Made by a program: the position numbers and the translations under genes. This document shows positions 43,817 to 53,271 of a DNA stretch of 64,000 nucleotides, in pieces. The notes under the pieces are model-generated. The model was not told the DNA's origin, ran no database searches, and was given only the letters and a program-made list of their open reading frames with translations. Every line of letters starts with the position of its first letter. The stretch's first letter is position 1. This DNA comes from Candidatus Freyarchaeota archaeon (GTDB taxonomy: Archaea; Asgardarchaeota; Jordiarchaeia; Jordiarchaeales; Jordiarchaeaceae), in assembly GCA_030587365.1 (NCBI GenBank), contig JAUQZE010000007.1, forward strand, positions 62,001 to 126,000, in the 5' to 3' direction.

Positions 43817-44782
43817 ATGGTGGAGCTTCCAGATGTTCAAAACCAAGAGGCATTGCTGCCGCTAGGTCTCGATAAAGTGGGCTTGATTGGTATAGTTAAA
43901 CGTGTCAAAATAACTCGCGATAACGAGGAATTTATTCTACTACCGTCAATTTCTGCTTTTATAGACCTTCCAAAGAATATGAGGGGGATTCATATGTCTA
44001 GAAGCATCGAAACCATAGAGGGCATAATAGAAGAAATTTCTTATCGTCCCGTAGGAAGCATTGAAAGCTTTTGTGAAAAATTGGTTAAAACACTTCTTGA
44101 AAAACATGACTACGCTTCACGCGCCTCGGTTACTATGGAGAGCCCTCTGGTGTTGGATGTAAGAAGCGGAGAAACTGAAGTGAAAAGGCAAAAAACTTAC
44201 CGAGTCTATGCCGAAGGCATGGGAGAAAGAAAGAACGGAGAAATTGTTACTAGAACATTTTTAGGAGTAAGCGGTGAAGGTATGACCGTCTGTCCCTGCG
44301 GGCAGGAAATCACTAGAGATTATTCCAAAACAATGCTCAGAAAAAGAGCGAGAGAGTTTAATATTAATGAGGAGACTATCGACAAAATCCTAAACCTCAT
44401 ACCTATAGCATCACACAGCCAAAGATGCAGAGCAAAAATTATGATAGAAATGCCCAATGAAAATGCGGTAAGCATAAAGGAACTCACTCGGATAATTGAA
44501 GAGTCTATGAGCGGAGTAACACAAGACGTTTTAAAAAGACCAGATGAAGCCCGCCTAATCCGAATAGCGCACCTGAATCCAAAATTCATCGAAGATACCG
44601 CCCGGCAGATAATTTACAGGAGCGCTCATAAGTTTAAAGACTTCCCCGACAACATGGAGATAAGCGTTGAAGTGGAAAGTATGGAATCCGTTCACGGCTA
44701 CAACGCCTTCGCAAAAAAAACTGCGACTCTGGGAGAAATAAAAGAAACACTCGGATTAGAAACATCAAAAAAGGAATTATAA
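43817..44782 (+). CDS. mptA: GTP cyclohydrolase MptA (FolE2 type)
   Basis: 321 aa. Makes 7,8-dihydroneopterin 2',3'-cyclic phosphate, first pterin step for methanopterin. FolE2 signature DLPKNMRGIHMSR, metal Cys in TVCPCGQE, and IASHSQRCRAKIMIE with His/Cys ligands. Two bases after the DHPS-like gene. Codons lean to A/C toward its 3' end. Confidence 0.92.
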   Translation: MVELPDVQNQEALLPLGLDKVGLIGIVKRVKITRDNEEFILLPSISAFIDLPKNMRGIHMSRSIETIEGIIEEISYRPVGSIESFCEKLVKTLLEKHDYASRASVTMESPLVLDVRSGETEVKRQKTYRVYAEGMGERKNGEIVTRTFLGVSGEGMTVCPCGQEITRDYSKTMLRKRAREFNINEETIDKILNLIPIASHSQRCRAKIMIEMPNENAVSIKELTRIIEESMSGVTQDVLKRPDEARLIRIAHLNPKFIEDTARQIIYRSAHKFKDFPDNMEISVEVESMESVHGYNAFAKKTATLGEIKETLGLETSKKEL

Positions 44783-44853
44783 CACCTCAAACGACCCAAA
44801 AATGAGAGAAGTACAACATACCAAAAGTATAGAGAATTCTTGGGTGTACGAAA

Positions 44854-45894
44854 TTGGAATATAAGCGACCAATTTTGGAGGGGGATTTTATAGAAGACAA
44901 AAATAATCTCATTTTTGATGTTAAGGGGTTAATACATCCTCCGGACAGAGTGATAGCCTACTTGAGGTATTATCCTTACAGTGAGGGTGAGAGAACCAGG
45001 AAGAACGGTAAAAGGTATAGGAAGGTCTACTCCTTAGAGGACAGAGAGAAATACCTGCGTAAGCATTTTCCAGAGTACATATATTTCGACTCTGTATTCG
45101 GTGTGGAACTTGAGGGAGTTTTCAGAACTCAAATACTGAAAGTTTACAATCCTATAGATAGACTTCAAGATTTGTTATCTCGGGACCCTTCAGATGATCT
45201 AGAAAAGAAAGTAATACTTTTTATGGAAACTCTTCAAGAAGAATCGAGAATACCAATTAACAAAATAGGAGTATCAGGATCCATCTTAGTTGATTTAACA
45301 AATCCAGATTCAGACATCGATATAGTAGTCTACGGGGAAAAAAATTGCCGTGCAGCTTACGAAGCACTGAGAAATCTTTTCGATAAGAGGAACTCCATAA
45401 TAAAAGCCTACAATGAAGGAGAACTAAGGAAACTATACGAATTTAGAGTCAGGGACACTCTGATGAGTTATGAAGACTTTTTGTTTAGCGAAAAGAGAAA
45501 GTGTATGTCCGGAGAAGTAAACGGAAAAGACTTTTTCATACGGTTCCTTAAAGAACCAAGTGAAATATCGGAGAGATATGGAGATGTAAAGTACGTAGCC
45601 TTAAATAATGCAAGGATAGAGGGTGTGGTACTAGACGATAAAGAAGCTATATTTACTCCCTGCAGATACATTATAGAACACACCAAAACATTGAAGGGAA
45701 AAGCGCCCAAAATTAGCGAGATAGCATCCTACCGAGGACGCTTCTGTGACCAAGTTAGAGAAAAAGAAAGATTTATCGCCCAAGGAAAGATTGAGAAGGT
45801 AATCACAAAAAGTGAGACTTACTATAGATTACTTTTGGGAGGAGAAAAGGAGGACTTTTTGATCGTTAAAGGTTCTCACATAAAAAATGGTTAG
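44854..45894 (+). CDS. Predicted nucleotidyltransferase (COG2413-like), copy 1
   Basis: 346 aa. Pol-beta-type nucleotidyltransferase core GVSGSILVDLTNPDSDIDIVVYG (about 144-166) with the GS...DxD metal motif. N-terminal FDVKGLIHPPDRVIAYLRYYP and a C-terminal beta-rich region are shared with the next gene. Substrate unknown. Start at a TTG 71 bases after mptA; it may belong to the same transcript. Confidence 0.72.
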   Translation: MEYKRPILEGDFIEDKNNLIFDVKGLIHPPDRVIAYLRYYPYSEGERTRKNGKRYRKVYSLEDREKYLRKHFPEYIYFDSVFGVELEGVFRTQILKVYNPIDRLQDLLSRDPSDDLEKKVILFMETLQEESRIPINKIGVSGSILVDLTNPDSDIDIVVYGEKNCRAAYEALRNLFDKRNSIIKAYNEGELRKLYEFRVRDTLMSYEDFLFSEKRKCMSGEVNGKDFFIRFLKEPSEISERYGDVKYVALNNARIEGVVLDDKEAIFTPCRYIIEHTKTLKGKAPKISEIASYRGRFCDQVREKERFIAQGKIEKVITKSETYYRLLLGGEKEDFLIVKGSHIKNG

Positions 45895-45917
45895 ATCGAC
45901 AGCTAGAGGAGTAAAAC

Positions 45918-46955
45918 TTGCGTAAAGAAAAGGATAGAGACTATATCCGAACATTAGAAGATTTATTCTTTTGTGTTGTAGGTTACATCCATCCCCCAGA
46001 CAGAATTCTAGCCTACCTAAAATATATGCCAAGTCCCGAAGGAAAATGGGGACACAAACAGCGATTCAAGCGTATGTTAAAACAGTATGACGCCCAGTCT
46101 GTAGCTGAAGGTTTCAAACTGTTAGAGGAAAAATATCCCAATTACCTTTACCACGACCCAATTAATGACATCACGTTTTCCGCGGTTCCATTAGAATCCA
46201 TAGCCGAGAGATATCATCCAGAAGAAAAAGTGAAAGCGCTCATCACAAGGAAAGACCTTGACTCCCTAGAAAAGAAAACGATTTCACTAATAAAAACAAT
46301 ATCGAATGAAAGCGAAGCTCCTATAGAGAAATATGGAATAACGGGTTCCATACTCATAAATATTCACAACCTCACTTTTTCAGATATGGATCTAACTATT
46401 TACGGAAGAGAAAACATTCTAGCAACAAAAGAAGCGATTCTAGAACTAAAGAAAGAAAAAGTGCTAAAAGGCTTCCAAGGAAAGGAAGCTGAGGAGTGGA
46501 TTGAAAAGAAGGAAGGGATATTCCAGCTAAATCCTAAACAAGCAAAGCTGCTCCTGGAAAGAAAATGGAACATAGGATTCTACAAGGGAACACGCTTCTC
46601 TATCCATCCAATAAGGGAAGAATCAGAAATCAAAGAAGAGTATGGAGCAAAAAAATATAGGAGCAAAGGGTTTTCTCTAATAGAAGCTACGGTGGAAAAT
46701 GCTGATGAATCCTTTTACTTACCATGCAAATACGAAATAAAAAGCATCCAAATACTTGAAGGAGAAAAAGTAGAAAACATAAACGAGGTCACATCATACG
46801 AAGGCATTTTCTGCCACTTTGCCGAAAAGGGGGAGAGAATAAGAACCAGAGGAAAACTAGAAGAGGTAATACCAAAAAAGGGAAAAGCGTACCACCGAAT
46901 ACTAATAGGATCACCAGAAGCCCAAGCAAAAGACTTTATACACATAGTAAAATAA
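45918..46955 (+). CDS. Predicted nucleotidyltransferase, copy 2
   Basis: 345 aa paralogue of the preceding gene (VVGYIHPPDRILAYLKYMP; GITGSILINIHNLTFSDMDLTIYG; CKYEIKSIQILEGEKVENINEVTSYEGIFC). DxD is kept (DMD). The two copies are clearly related yet divergent, so an old tandem duplication that may have given different substrates or a heterodimer. TTG start 24 bases downstream, after GAGGAG. Confidence 0.72.
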   Translation: MRKEKDRDYIRTLEDLFFCVVGYIHPPDRILAYLKYMPSPEGKWGHKQRFKRMLKQYDAQSVAEGFKLLEEKYPNYLYHDPINDITFSAVPLESIAERYHPEEKVKALITRKDLDSLEKKTISLIKTISNESEAPIEKYGITGSILINIHNLTFSDMDLTIYGRENILATKEAILELKKEKVLKGFQGKEAEEWIEKKEGIFQLNPKQAKLLLERKWNIGFYKGTRFSIHPIREESEIKEEYGAKKYRSKGFSLIEATVENADESFYLPCKYEIKSIQILEGEKVENINEVTSYEGIFCHFAEKGERIRTRGKLEEVIPKKGKAYHRILIGSPEAQAKDFIHIVK

Positions 46956-46987
46956 ATTTTACTCAAAAATAGTACAAAAGAAGTTAG

Positions 46988-47503
46988 CTATTCTTCGAGG
47001 GTGACACCGTATACCTTGAATTTTAGCTTTTTATAAAGATTTAATGCAGGAGTATTATTCTTAAAAACCTTCATTCTAATTTCTTTTATTCCCCGCTCCC
47101 TAAAATTATTTAATAGAGATAAAAGCAAAGTGGTGCCCACCCCTCTGCTACGATATTTAGGCAAAACACCCAGCTGCACTGGTATACCCCTATTACCAAG
47201 GGACTCGAACATTAAAAATCCCACAAGTCTTCCATCAACCTCAGCAACAAGAGTCTGCTCCAAAGGCCACTTCTTAGCAAAGTCCAAAGTCATAGAAATA
47301 AAAGGGTCGGGGCAGTGGGTTAAGCTTACGTTCACCAAATCTACATATTCTTGTAATTCATGTTCCCTTAGATTGCGGATAGTGATGCTTTTATCTACAA
47401 GTTTCAAAGGCAAACGCTTGAGATCTCGAGTAAGGTAATAGTAGATGGTTTCCCTTATTTGGGATTTCTCTGTCAACGCAGTTTTTTCTAATTCTGCTAC
47501 CAC
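46988..47503 (-). CDS. GNAT-family N-acetyltransferase
   Basis: 171 aa. N-terminal helix, then a GNAT fold: SITIRNLREHELQEYVDLVN, LVAEVDGRLVGFLMFES, acetyl-CoA loop LGVLPKYRSRGVGTTLL, and the late NNTPALNLYKKLKFKVYGV. Substrate not predictable. Convergent with the nucleotidyltransferase pair. Confidence 0.82.
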   Translation of the reverse strand: MVAELEKTALTEKSQIRETIYYYLTRDLKRLPLKLVDKSITIRNLREHELQEYVDLVNVSLTHCPDPFISMTLDFAKKWPLEQTLVAEVDGRLVGFLMFESLGNRGIPVQLGVLPKYRSRGVGTTLLLSLLNNFRERGIKEIRMKVFKNNTPALNLYKKLKFKVYGVTLEE

Positions 47504-47973
47504 TTTTTGTTTCTCCTATTAGTACCTCGTGGACATGTTTACAGGGAGTTGCGAAGTTATTAGAGTAATTCTCTCGGTCTCCGAAAAATTAGTCTTTCTC
47601 TTAAATACATATATGGTGGCTGTTAAATAAGATTTTTGCGGCTGGATACTATAAGGGCGTGTGTAAGGACAAATTGGGCGTCTACACAGCTAACTTCAAG
47701 GTTTGCAGGAAGTTGAGGCGTACGAAGCCTGTAGAAGCTCTGGAAATTATCCTAGAGATTGTTATTTTCTTGGTTCTGCTGGTTGTATGTGGGGCATTTC
47801 CGCAGCCTTGGATCATCCCTCAACAAAAGGGTCAGCCACAAAATTTAGTTATGAGCGTCAAAAATATATAATAATTTTAAAAGTCAGATATACCTTTTTA
47901 AATTCTGAAGATTTTCTCATCAAGAAAGTAGGTAGAAACTCTTTTCCAAAGGCATAAGAAATAGGAGTAAAAA
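47504..47973. other. Intergenic region with possible decayed gene
   Basis: 470 bases. From 47640 to about 47870 G+C and codon-like texture rise, and two overlapping frames (47659-47871 and 47703-47957) are open. One gives a membrane-like stretch (IILEIVIFLVLLVVCGAFPQP), the other a residue pattern CYFLGSAGCMWGISAALDHP. Neither has a ribosome site. A broken remnant is the best guess. Confidence 0.35.
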
Positions 47974-48306
47974 TTACTTACCCTTTAAATCTTCAATTAA
48001 CCGATTTCCTTCAATTTTTAATTGATTCCAAATACTCTCAAATTCTGGATCATACTCACCATCCGCAGCACACTTAGCATACAGTTCAATAAACTTAAAG
48101 AAACTGGTAAGTATAGGCAGACTCAGAAGTTTCATTTGTTGTGAATTAACGTTAACATAGGAAATGATAGCGGATTCCACCGCCGAGGAAACACCTAAAA
48201 TGTCCCTTAAAACAATTTTTCCCTCAACCTGTTCAGCATAAACAACATCAGTCGCAACAACAGACCACTGTTCACCATCAGATACAGAAACTTTAAACTC
48301 ACACAT
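47974..48306 (-). CDS. CooT-like small protein (COG1532)
   Basis: 110 aa starting MCEFKVSVSDGEQW, followed by VVYAEQVEGKIVLRDILGVSSAVESAI and VNVNSQQMKLL, the pattern of the CooT/COG1532 family (small beta protein; CooT binds nickel through its Cys2). A ~45-residue helical tail is added. ATG at 48306 chosen because GGAGG lies eight bases upstream and it restores the MCEF start. Confidence 0.72.
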   Translation of the reverse strand: MCEFKVSVSDGEQWSVVATDVVYAEQVEGKIVLRDILGVSSAVESAIISYVNVNSQQMKLLSLPILTSFFKFIELYAKCAADGEYDPEFESIWNQLKIEGNRLIEDLKGK

Positions 48307-48648
48307 AGAATCAACCTCCATCATTTTATAGAGAAGTTAAACGGATTTGAAATGCTTTTTCTAAATAACTGTAATTTGTATGGCGAAGTTAACTACCATT
48401 TATCTAGCTTTGTTAATTAACCCAAAAAAATTGGAGTATGTTTTCTAATTTAAGCATGCTTTACGCCTTTAGGGTACCACTACGTTATTAGACCAAGTTT
48501 TTTATAATCTTTTCATATCGAATAGACACGAATTAAAATAGTGAAGCATAAAATTGTGTCGGAAAGGTTTTGGTAGCCGAATATTTTTAAAGCGAAAAGA
48601 ACAAGCGTACAAGAGAAGCTTAAAAATCACGCAGGAGATAAAGTTGAA
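48307..48648. other. Intergenic, divergent promoters
   Basis: 342 AT-rich bases between divergent genes. GGAGATAAAG just before the next start is the ribosome site. No hairpin or repeat seen. Confidence 0.4.
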
Positions 48649-49323
48649 TTGTCAAGAAAGGATAAACTCCAAAAATGTACTTTTCACCCAGACATAGTTG
48701 CTGTAGGAAAATGTGGTAATTGCGGACGCCCCTTCTGTAACTTATGCCTAGAGGAGGTAGAGAAATTGGGCGGGGAGAGGTGTGTAGAATGTCTCAGCGC
48801 TAAAGAGTTGAAACAGAGAACCCGCATAAGTAAATATATTATCCTTTACATCACAGGTTTCGTGTTGAGTTTCATCTTAGCAATCTTAGGTTTTCAATCA
48901 TCACAGCCGCCTTTCCTTGCATCGGCATTGTTAGGTCAGTTCTGGTGGCTTGCCGTCGCAAATTGGATGCAAAGTAAGATACCTGAACCCATATTTTATA
49001 TGGCTATAGTTGCCACCATTGGTTTCCTCGTATTTGCTGCACTTGATATTAGGAGTACTCTAAGGCTACGGAGGAGTCTACCCGAACATGGATTCTGTCC
49101 AAAATGTGGAAGTGTACTTTTCGGTAAAAACATCTGTCCGAATTGTGAGAAAGAAATTCTAATTTCTCCCCCAGCCTATCCCGATATTCTTTGGCTCAGA
49201 GAATACTTAAAGATGAAAGAAAAAGTTGTAGTCGACTACGAGGAAGAATTAGCTAAGAGGAAAAAATTGCTCAGAACCAAGTACAGAAGGAGAAGAAAAA
49301 GGCTGGTCGGACCAAGGGAGTAA
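48649..49323 (+). CDS. B-box-like zinc finger membrane protein
   Basis: 224 aa, TTG start. N-terminal B-box-type zinc finger (CTFHPDIVAVGKCGNCGRPFCNLCLEEV...CVEC), two to three hydrophobic segments (IILYITGFVLSFILAILGF; an amphipathic/hydrophobic stretch near 90-110; MAIVATIGFLVFAALDI), a second zinc ribbon (CPKCGSVLFGKNICPNCEKEI) and a very basic C-terminus (RTKYRRRRKRLV). Membrane protein with cytoplasmic metal-binding ends. Function unknown. Confidence 0.7.
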   Translation: MSRKDKLQKCTFHPDIVAVGKCGNCGRPFCNLCLEEVEKLGGERCVECLSAKELKQRTRISKYIILYITGFVLSFILAILGFQSSQPPFLASALLGQFWWLAVANWMQSKIPEPIFYMAIVATIGFLVFAALDIRSTLRLRRSLPEHGFCPKCGSVLFGKNICPNCEKEILISPPAYPDILWLREYLKMKEKVVVDYEEELAKRKKLLRTKYRRRRKRLVGPRE

Positions 49324-49401
49324 GAAGCATCCTTTAATCCTCCCTACTACTGTTTATAATTATTTTTTAGAGAAATATTTTGAAAAGAGATTTCGTGTTA
49401 T

Positions 49402-50523
49402 TTAAAGACTTGCGCTTGCGTCCATTAAAACTTCTGAATTGGATTCAAAAAAAGCCAGACTCGCAACAGCCCCTATGATGCCCATTTTTCCTGTTACTTC
49501 AAACACATCTATCCCACATTTTTTTGCGGTTTTTAGGGCATCACTGCTTTTCACTTCCTTTGCTCTCACATTGTTTGCAAATTTTTTAAGCTCATTTGGA
49601 ATTTTCAAGCCGTGAAGAACCGTAACTGCTGTGTTTTCAGAGAGGGTTGTTGTCCTCAGGAAATTTATAGACTTGTTAATTATTTCATCATATTTTGTGG
49701 GGTCTATAGCAATTTCTAAGAAACTTGCAGCGTTTCCCGCTGTTTTGTATTTTATGTTAGGATTTAACATCACTACTTTGTGACTAATTTTTTCTGCACT
49801 TTCACCGAGGTGGTCTAGAAGAGAGAGGGATAGAGCCCAAGTTGCTCCGGCATCTTCAGTATCAGTATCATCAATTCCTATGGTTAAGTGTTCCAATGGA
49901 TCAGTAAAGATTCTACCCTCGGTGTAGCTTCCTTTATCCTCGAGCTCGACGCGTAACACGCCTTTCGCATTTTTCATTGTTTCGGTTAATGAATGAGCGG
50001 GCCCCCCAAAGGCTTTTAGTGTTTGAACAACTTTATCACCACACAAATCTACTCTCTCAACCACCACTGAAGAACCCGTCGGTTTATCAATTTTCTTTTG
50101 AAGTGTACTCCCTAGCCGAAATTTCTCTCTTAGCATAAGACCCTCGTATCTAGTACTAGTTATGACGCCTTCGGCTTTCTTATGTGTAAATGCACAGAAC
50201 ATAACCGCCCCCTCGCTACTGCAATTGTGATATATCTCGCCAATTTCGCGAGCTGTGTCTATGGTGGTGAAAATTCTTTTACAAGCGGAATAAGGTAAAC
50301 TAGGTTTTAATCTAAAAGCGTATCTTGCGGGTTTACGACCGCTTGCACTTTCTACAAGATCAATCTGTTGCTCTTCCAGCAGTCTTCTCACCCAGTCCTG
50401 AACCGTACTCCTAGGAAGCCCCGTTTCAAAAATGATATCTTGGACTGTGAAGCTGCCGACCTCATCTGTTAATCTTCGGACCAAACCTATGCATAGTTTA
50501 CGTTTTTCAAGAATCTTTGACAT
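49402..50523 (-). CDS. Methanogenesis-marker-11-like protein with N-terminal HTH
   Basis: 373 aa. Residues 10-70 form a winged helix (FTVQDIIFETGLPRSTVQDWVRRLLEEQQIDLVE). The rest resembles methanogenesis marker protein 11: GGPAHSLTETMKNAKGVLRVELEDKGSY, then LTIGIDDTDTEDAGATWALSL (212-232), the GIDDTD motif also seen in TiaS. TiaS itself is less likely, since the usual OB-fold and zinc domains are missing. The HTH fusion hints at autoregulation or DNA/RNA contact. No mcr gene is in this window. Confidence 0.65.
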   Translation of the reverse strand: MSKILEKRKLCIGLVRRLTDEVGSFTVQDIIFETGLPRSTVQDWVRRLLEEQQIDLVESASGRKPARYAFRLKPSLPYSACKRIFTTIDTAREIGEIYHNCSSEGAVMFCAFTHKKAEGVITSTRYEGLMLREKFRLGSTLQKKIDKPTGSSVVVERVDLCGDKVVQTLKAFGGPAHSLTETMKNAKGVLRVELEDKGSYTEGRIFTDPLEHLTIGIDDTDTEDAGATWALSLSLLDHLGESAEKISHKVVMLNPNIKYKTAGNAASFLEIAIDPTKYDEIINKSINFLRTTTLSENTAVTVLHGLKIPNELKKFANNVRAKEVKSSDALKTAKKCGIDVFEVTGKMGIIGAVASLAFFESNSEVLMDASASL

Positions 50524-50682
50524 AATTACATTCTTCCAAGTCTAATGAACAGTTAAAGAGTTAATAAATAAAAAAAATTGCGATGCTCCAGTAAAAAATG
50601 ATAAAAAGTGATGTCTAGGTAAGTGAAACCAGCACGTAATTTTGAGTAATGGTATTTAGAAATAATTGTAAGTTTAAACATT

Positions 50683-51945
50683 TTAAGTTTTAGATAGAAT
50701 TTGATTCCAATCGATTGGGCGTTTTTTTCCACACTTGTGTTGGAGAGGGCAACTTGGACACACGGTTAAATAGATTTCTTTCACATTCTTTTTAGTCATT
50801 TCACAAATGTATCCATTTTTAGCCAAGTCCTCTGCGGGTTCAATTATTTTCTCAGCGGGTATTTCAAGATCTTGGGAAATTTCTGTAATGGTTCGGGGTT
50901 TTTTTAGCCAGAACAGGTATTCTAAGATTACGCCTTTTGATTCACCAAATTTTTCAGTAAGAATACGAGATAATCTAGTCTCTTCACTCTCGGACTCCAA
51001 GACTGAAATTTTTGAACTAGGTGCTTCGGTAAGGGATGCAATTTTTTTATTATACATAGTTGTCGTTTCGGGTTCTAGAGCTTTGGAACTTTCGCTAGAA
51101 ACTAACTTGCTTTGCGATGTTAATTGTTTAGAGGATAAAGTTTGCAGCCGTTTCATTAAATCGGAAATTTCTGAATTAGAGGCAGCCTTCTCGGTGGGTT
51201 TTAGTTCTTTTTCTTCTATTTCTTCTTTGATCGCTTCTTCAGGTTCTATTGATGATTGAACGACTGTAAATTCATTAATCTGGTTATAGAGTTCTTGGAG
51301 TTCAATTAGCTCATTTCTCAGGTCAGAGTACTTCTCCTTGGGAAGCTCCATGGGAGCTTTAAGATTTTTTTGCATTCGAATAAGTTCCTCTAGCTGTTTC
51401 TGTTTTGCTATTACAGCCTCCATTTTTTCTATAATTGAACTCGTTTCCCCTTCCCTTTCTAATTTTGCTAGTAGCTCTTTTTCTTCATTGTAAAACTTTT
51501 TTAATTCTTCTTCCAAATTTTTAATATTCCTACTTTTTTCTTCCTTTTCCTTTTTGTCCATCTTAGCTATTATTTCTTCAATATTTTTTACGGCTTTTTG
51601 TACAATCCTTTGATAGCTTGCTTTTAAATTAATGGAAAAGTTTTCTTCTCTATCTTTTTGCAATAGAAGCTCCGCCTCTTCCCTTAGCGGCGTTTCGAAT
51701 AAGTCGGGTTCCTCTTTTAAATGTAGCACCATACCCAGCAAAGATTCCTTCTCGTTTCTGACAATTGCATAATACAAAATTTTGAGTGAACTCGTAAATA
51801 AATGCTGTATAGTTCCCTTTTCTATTTCCATGCCTGAGAAAATATGCCGAATATCCTCTTCGGTTACATCACTAGTATGAAAAATAGAAAAATCCAATGA
51901 AACACTTTCATCCAAAAAACTGATAACGAAGATTCCTAAGGGCAT
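50683..51945 (-). CDS. Coiled-coil protein with C-terminal winged helix and zinc site
   Basis: 420 aa from the ATG at 51945 (MPLGIFVISFLDESVSLDFS). The first ~100 residues look like a longin/roadblock-type sensor fold. Then a charged coiled coil (about 105-240), a low-complexity Glu/Ser linker, a winged helix (GVILEYLFWLKKPRTITEISQDLEIPAEKIIEPAEDLAKNGYI) and a terminal CPSCPLQHKCGKK metal site. An upstream start at 51987 adds 14 residues without a ribosome site. Possibly a signalling or regulatory adaptor. Confidence 0.6.
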   Translation of the reverse strand: MPLGIFVISFLDESVSLDFSIFHTSDVTEEDIRHIFSGMEIEKGTIQHLFTSSLKILYYAIVRNEKESLLGMVLHLKEEPDLFETPLREEAELLLQKDREENFSINLKASYQRIVQKAVKNIEEIIAKMDKKEKEEKSRNIKNLEEELKKFYNEEKELLAKLEREGETSSIIEKMEAVIAKQKQLEELIRMQKNLKAPMELPKEKYSDLRNELIELQELYNQINEFTVVQSSIEPEEAIKEEIEEKELKPTEKAASNSEISDLMKRLQTLSSKQLTSQSKLVSSESSKALEPETTTMYNKKIASLTEAPSSKISVLESESEETRLSRILTEKFGESKGVILEYLFWLKKPRTITEISQDLEIPAEKIIEPAEDLAKNGYICEMTKKNVKEIYLTVCPSCPLQHKCGKKRPIDWNQILSKT

Positions 51946-52167
51946 ACTAAATCTACCTTGAAAATCCTTGTATAAATACACGCACAAGATGAATAAATAA
52001 ATTATTGGGAGAAGGATAACTGTATTTCTTCTACAGCTTCACAGCATCGGTATATATGGTTTTAAACTTCTGCCGAAAACCTTTTTAAGGACACTCAGAA
52101 ATGAACAAGTCCATTTCTTTTAGTAGAGAAAAGATTAACCATTTATAAAATTTTTTAAAATAATGTT

Positions 52168-53121
52168 CTAGAAACGGAAACCTTCAAGTAATGCCACAAA
52201 TATGGAAGAGGCGGTAAGATCTGCGGTGGTTCCTGGGTTCAGCCGACCTTTAAAACCTTGCAATTCTTCGTCAAGTTTCCAACACAGGGCCTTCCCCGTC
52301 TCTTTTAACAACCCACCTTCCTCAAGAATTTTTGCCGCCCTTTCACTAATCTCAACAGCTTTCTCTTTATTCATTTTTCTTTGAATTAGGGAATCAGGGT
52401 TTTTTGAAAGTATTCTTAAGAAAGTGTGCACTGTAGCTATGTTTACATCTCTGGATTCGCTGTAAACTTTTAAGAATGTAGGATAGCCTACTTCAAAGGT
52501 AATTTTCATACCGGTTATCCATTCTTTACTAATATTATCCCATCCAGCGCTTATTCTGAAAACATCCTGCAAACTGACACCATTTTCTTTGATGAGGGAT
52601 TTTGATAGCTTGTTTGTAACATCAAATTTCTCCACCTTCCCTAAACCGCCAGGATGAGCAATATCAATTGCTTCATAAACATCTAGTGTGTCAATGGGAG
52701 TGGTTTTTTCCATTACCCTTTCAACGTTTCTTCTTAACTCATCCGCTGTAACTCTTCCGTATGAAAGTGTCATACCAGCGGCTACAGCCAACGGAACAAA
52801 AAGAAGAATAGTTCCTAGATTAACATTTCCCCCGCACTGAAAACTTGACGTATCCTTTACCGCTCTTAGAATATGTTTTCCCACGTTAGTTTCATTCAGA
52901 TTGATCTCACCAGAAGCCACTAGACATCCATTTAAAGCGGCGCCTTTAATGCTGGGACCGATGGCCACCGCCCCCGCGAGAAAGTGCTCATAACGGGTTT
53001 TGTGCTCATCATGAATGCGATGCACATTTCCTGGTTTAGGATAACCACTAACCTCCAGTAGTACCGCTAATATAGCACACTGCTGAACCAAAGAAGATAG
53101 TTCTTCTCCCTTCTGCAACAC
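52168..53121 (-). CDS. CitG-like triphosphoribosyl-dephospho-CoA synthase family
   Basis: 317 aa with the family motifs LLEVSGYPKPGNVHR, FLAGAVAIGPSIKGAA, GGNVNLGTILLFVPLA, PIDTLDVYEAI and LNPGTTADLTASSIFVAL. In bacteria CitG makes the citrate lyase prosthetic group; archaeal relatives occur in genomes with methanopterin and no citrate lyase, so the role here is unknown. No citrate-lyase genes nearby. Confidence 0.82.
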   Translation of the reverse strand: MLQKGEELSSLVQQCAILAVLLEVSGYPKPGNVHRIHDEHKTRYEHFLAGAVAIGPSIKGAALNGCLVASGEINLNETNVGKHILRAVKDTSSFQCGGNVNLGTILLFVPLAVAAGMTLSYGRVTADELRRNVERVMEKTTPIDTLDVYEAIDIAHPGGLGKVEKFDVTNKLSKSLIKENGVSLQDVFRISAGWDNISKEWITGMKITFEVGYPTFLKVYSESRDVNIATVHTFLRILSKNPDSLIQRKMNKEKAVEISERAAKILEEGGLLKETGKALCWKLDEELQGFKGRLNPGTTADLTASSIFVALLEGFRF

Positions 53122-53224
53122 TTTCCACTCCTTCAGAATCAGAGATAAATTAGAAAGATATTTTAAACTTTTGTTTACTGGTAACCTTTTAATAAATTTT
53201 TATCACTGTGTAAAACCACGAAAA

Positions 53225-53234
53225 TTATTTAACC
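53225..53234 (+). promoter_or_regulatory. TATA box of tRNA-Gln
   Basis: AATTATTTAA lies about 40 bases upstream of the mature tRNA 5' end, a usual position for an archaeal tRNA promoter with a short leader. Confidence 0.4.
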
Positions 53235-53271
53235 TAGTAAGGATTATTAGCAAAACACGGTACATGCTGAA

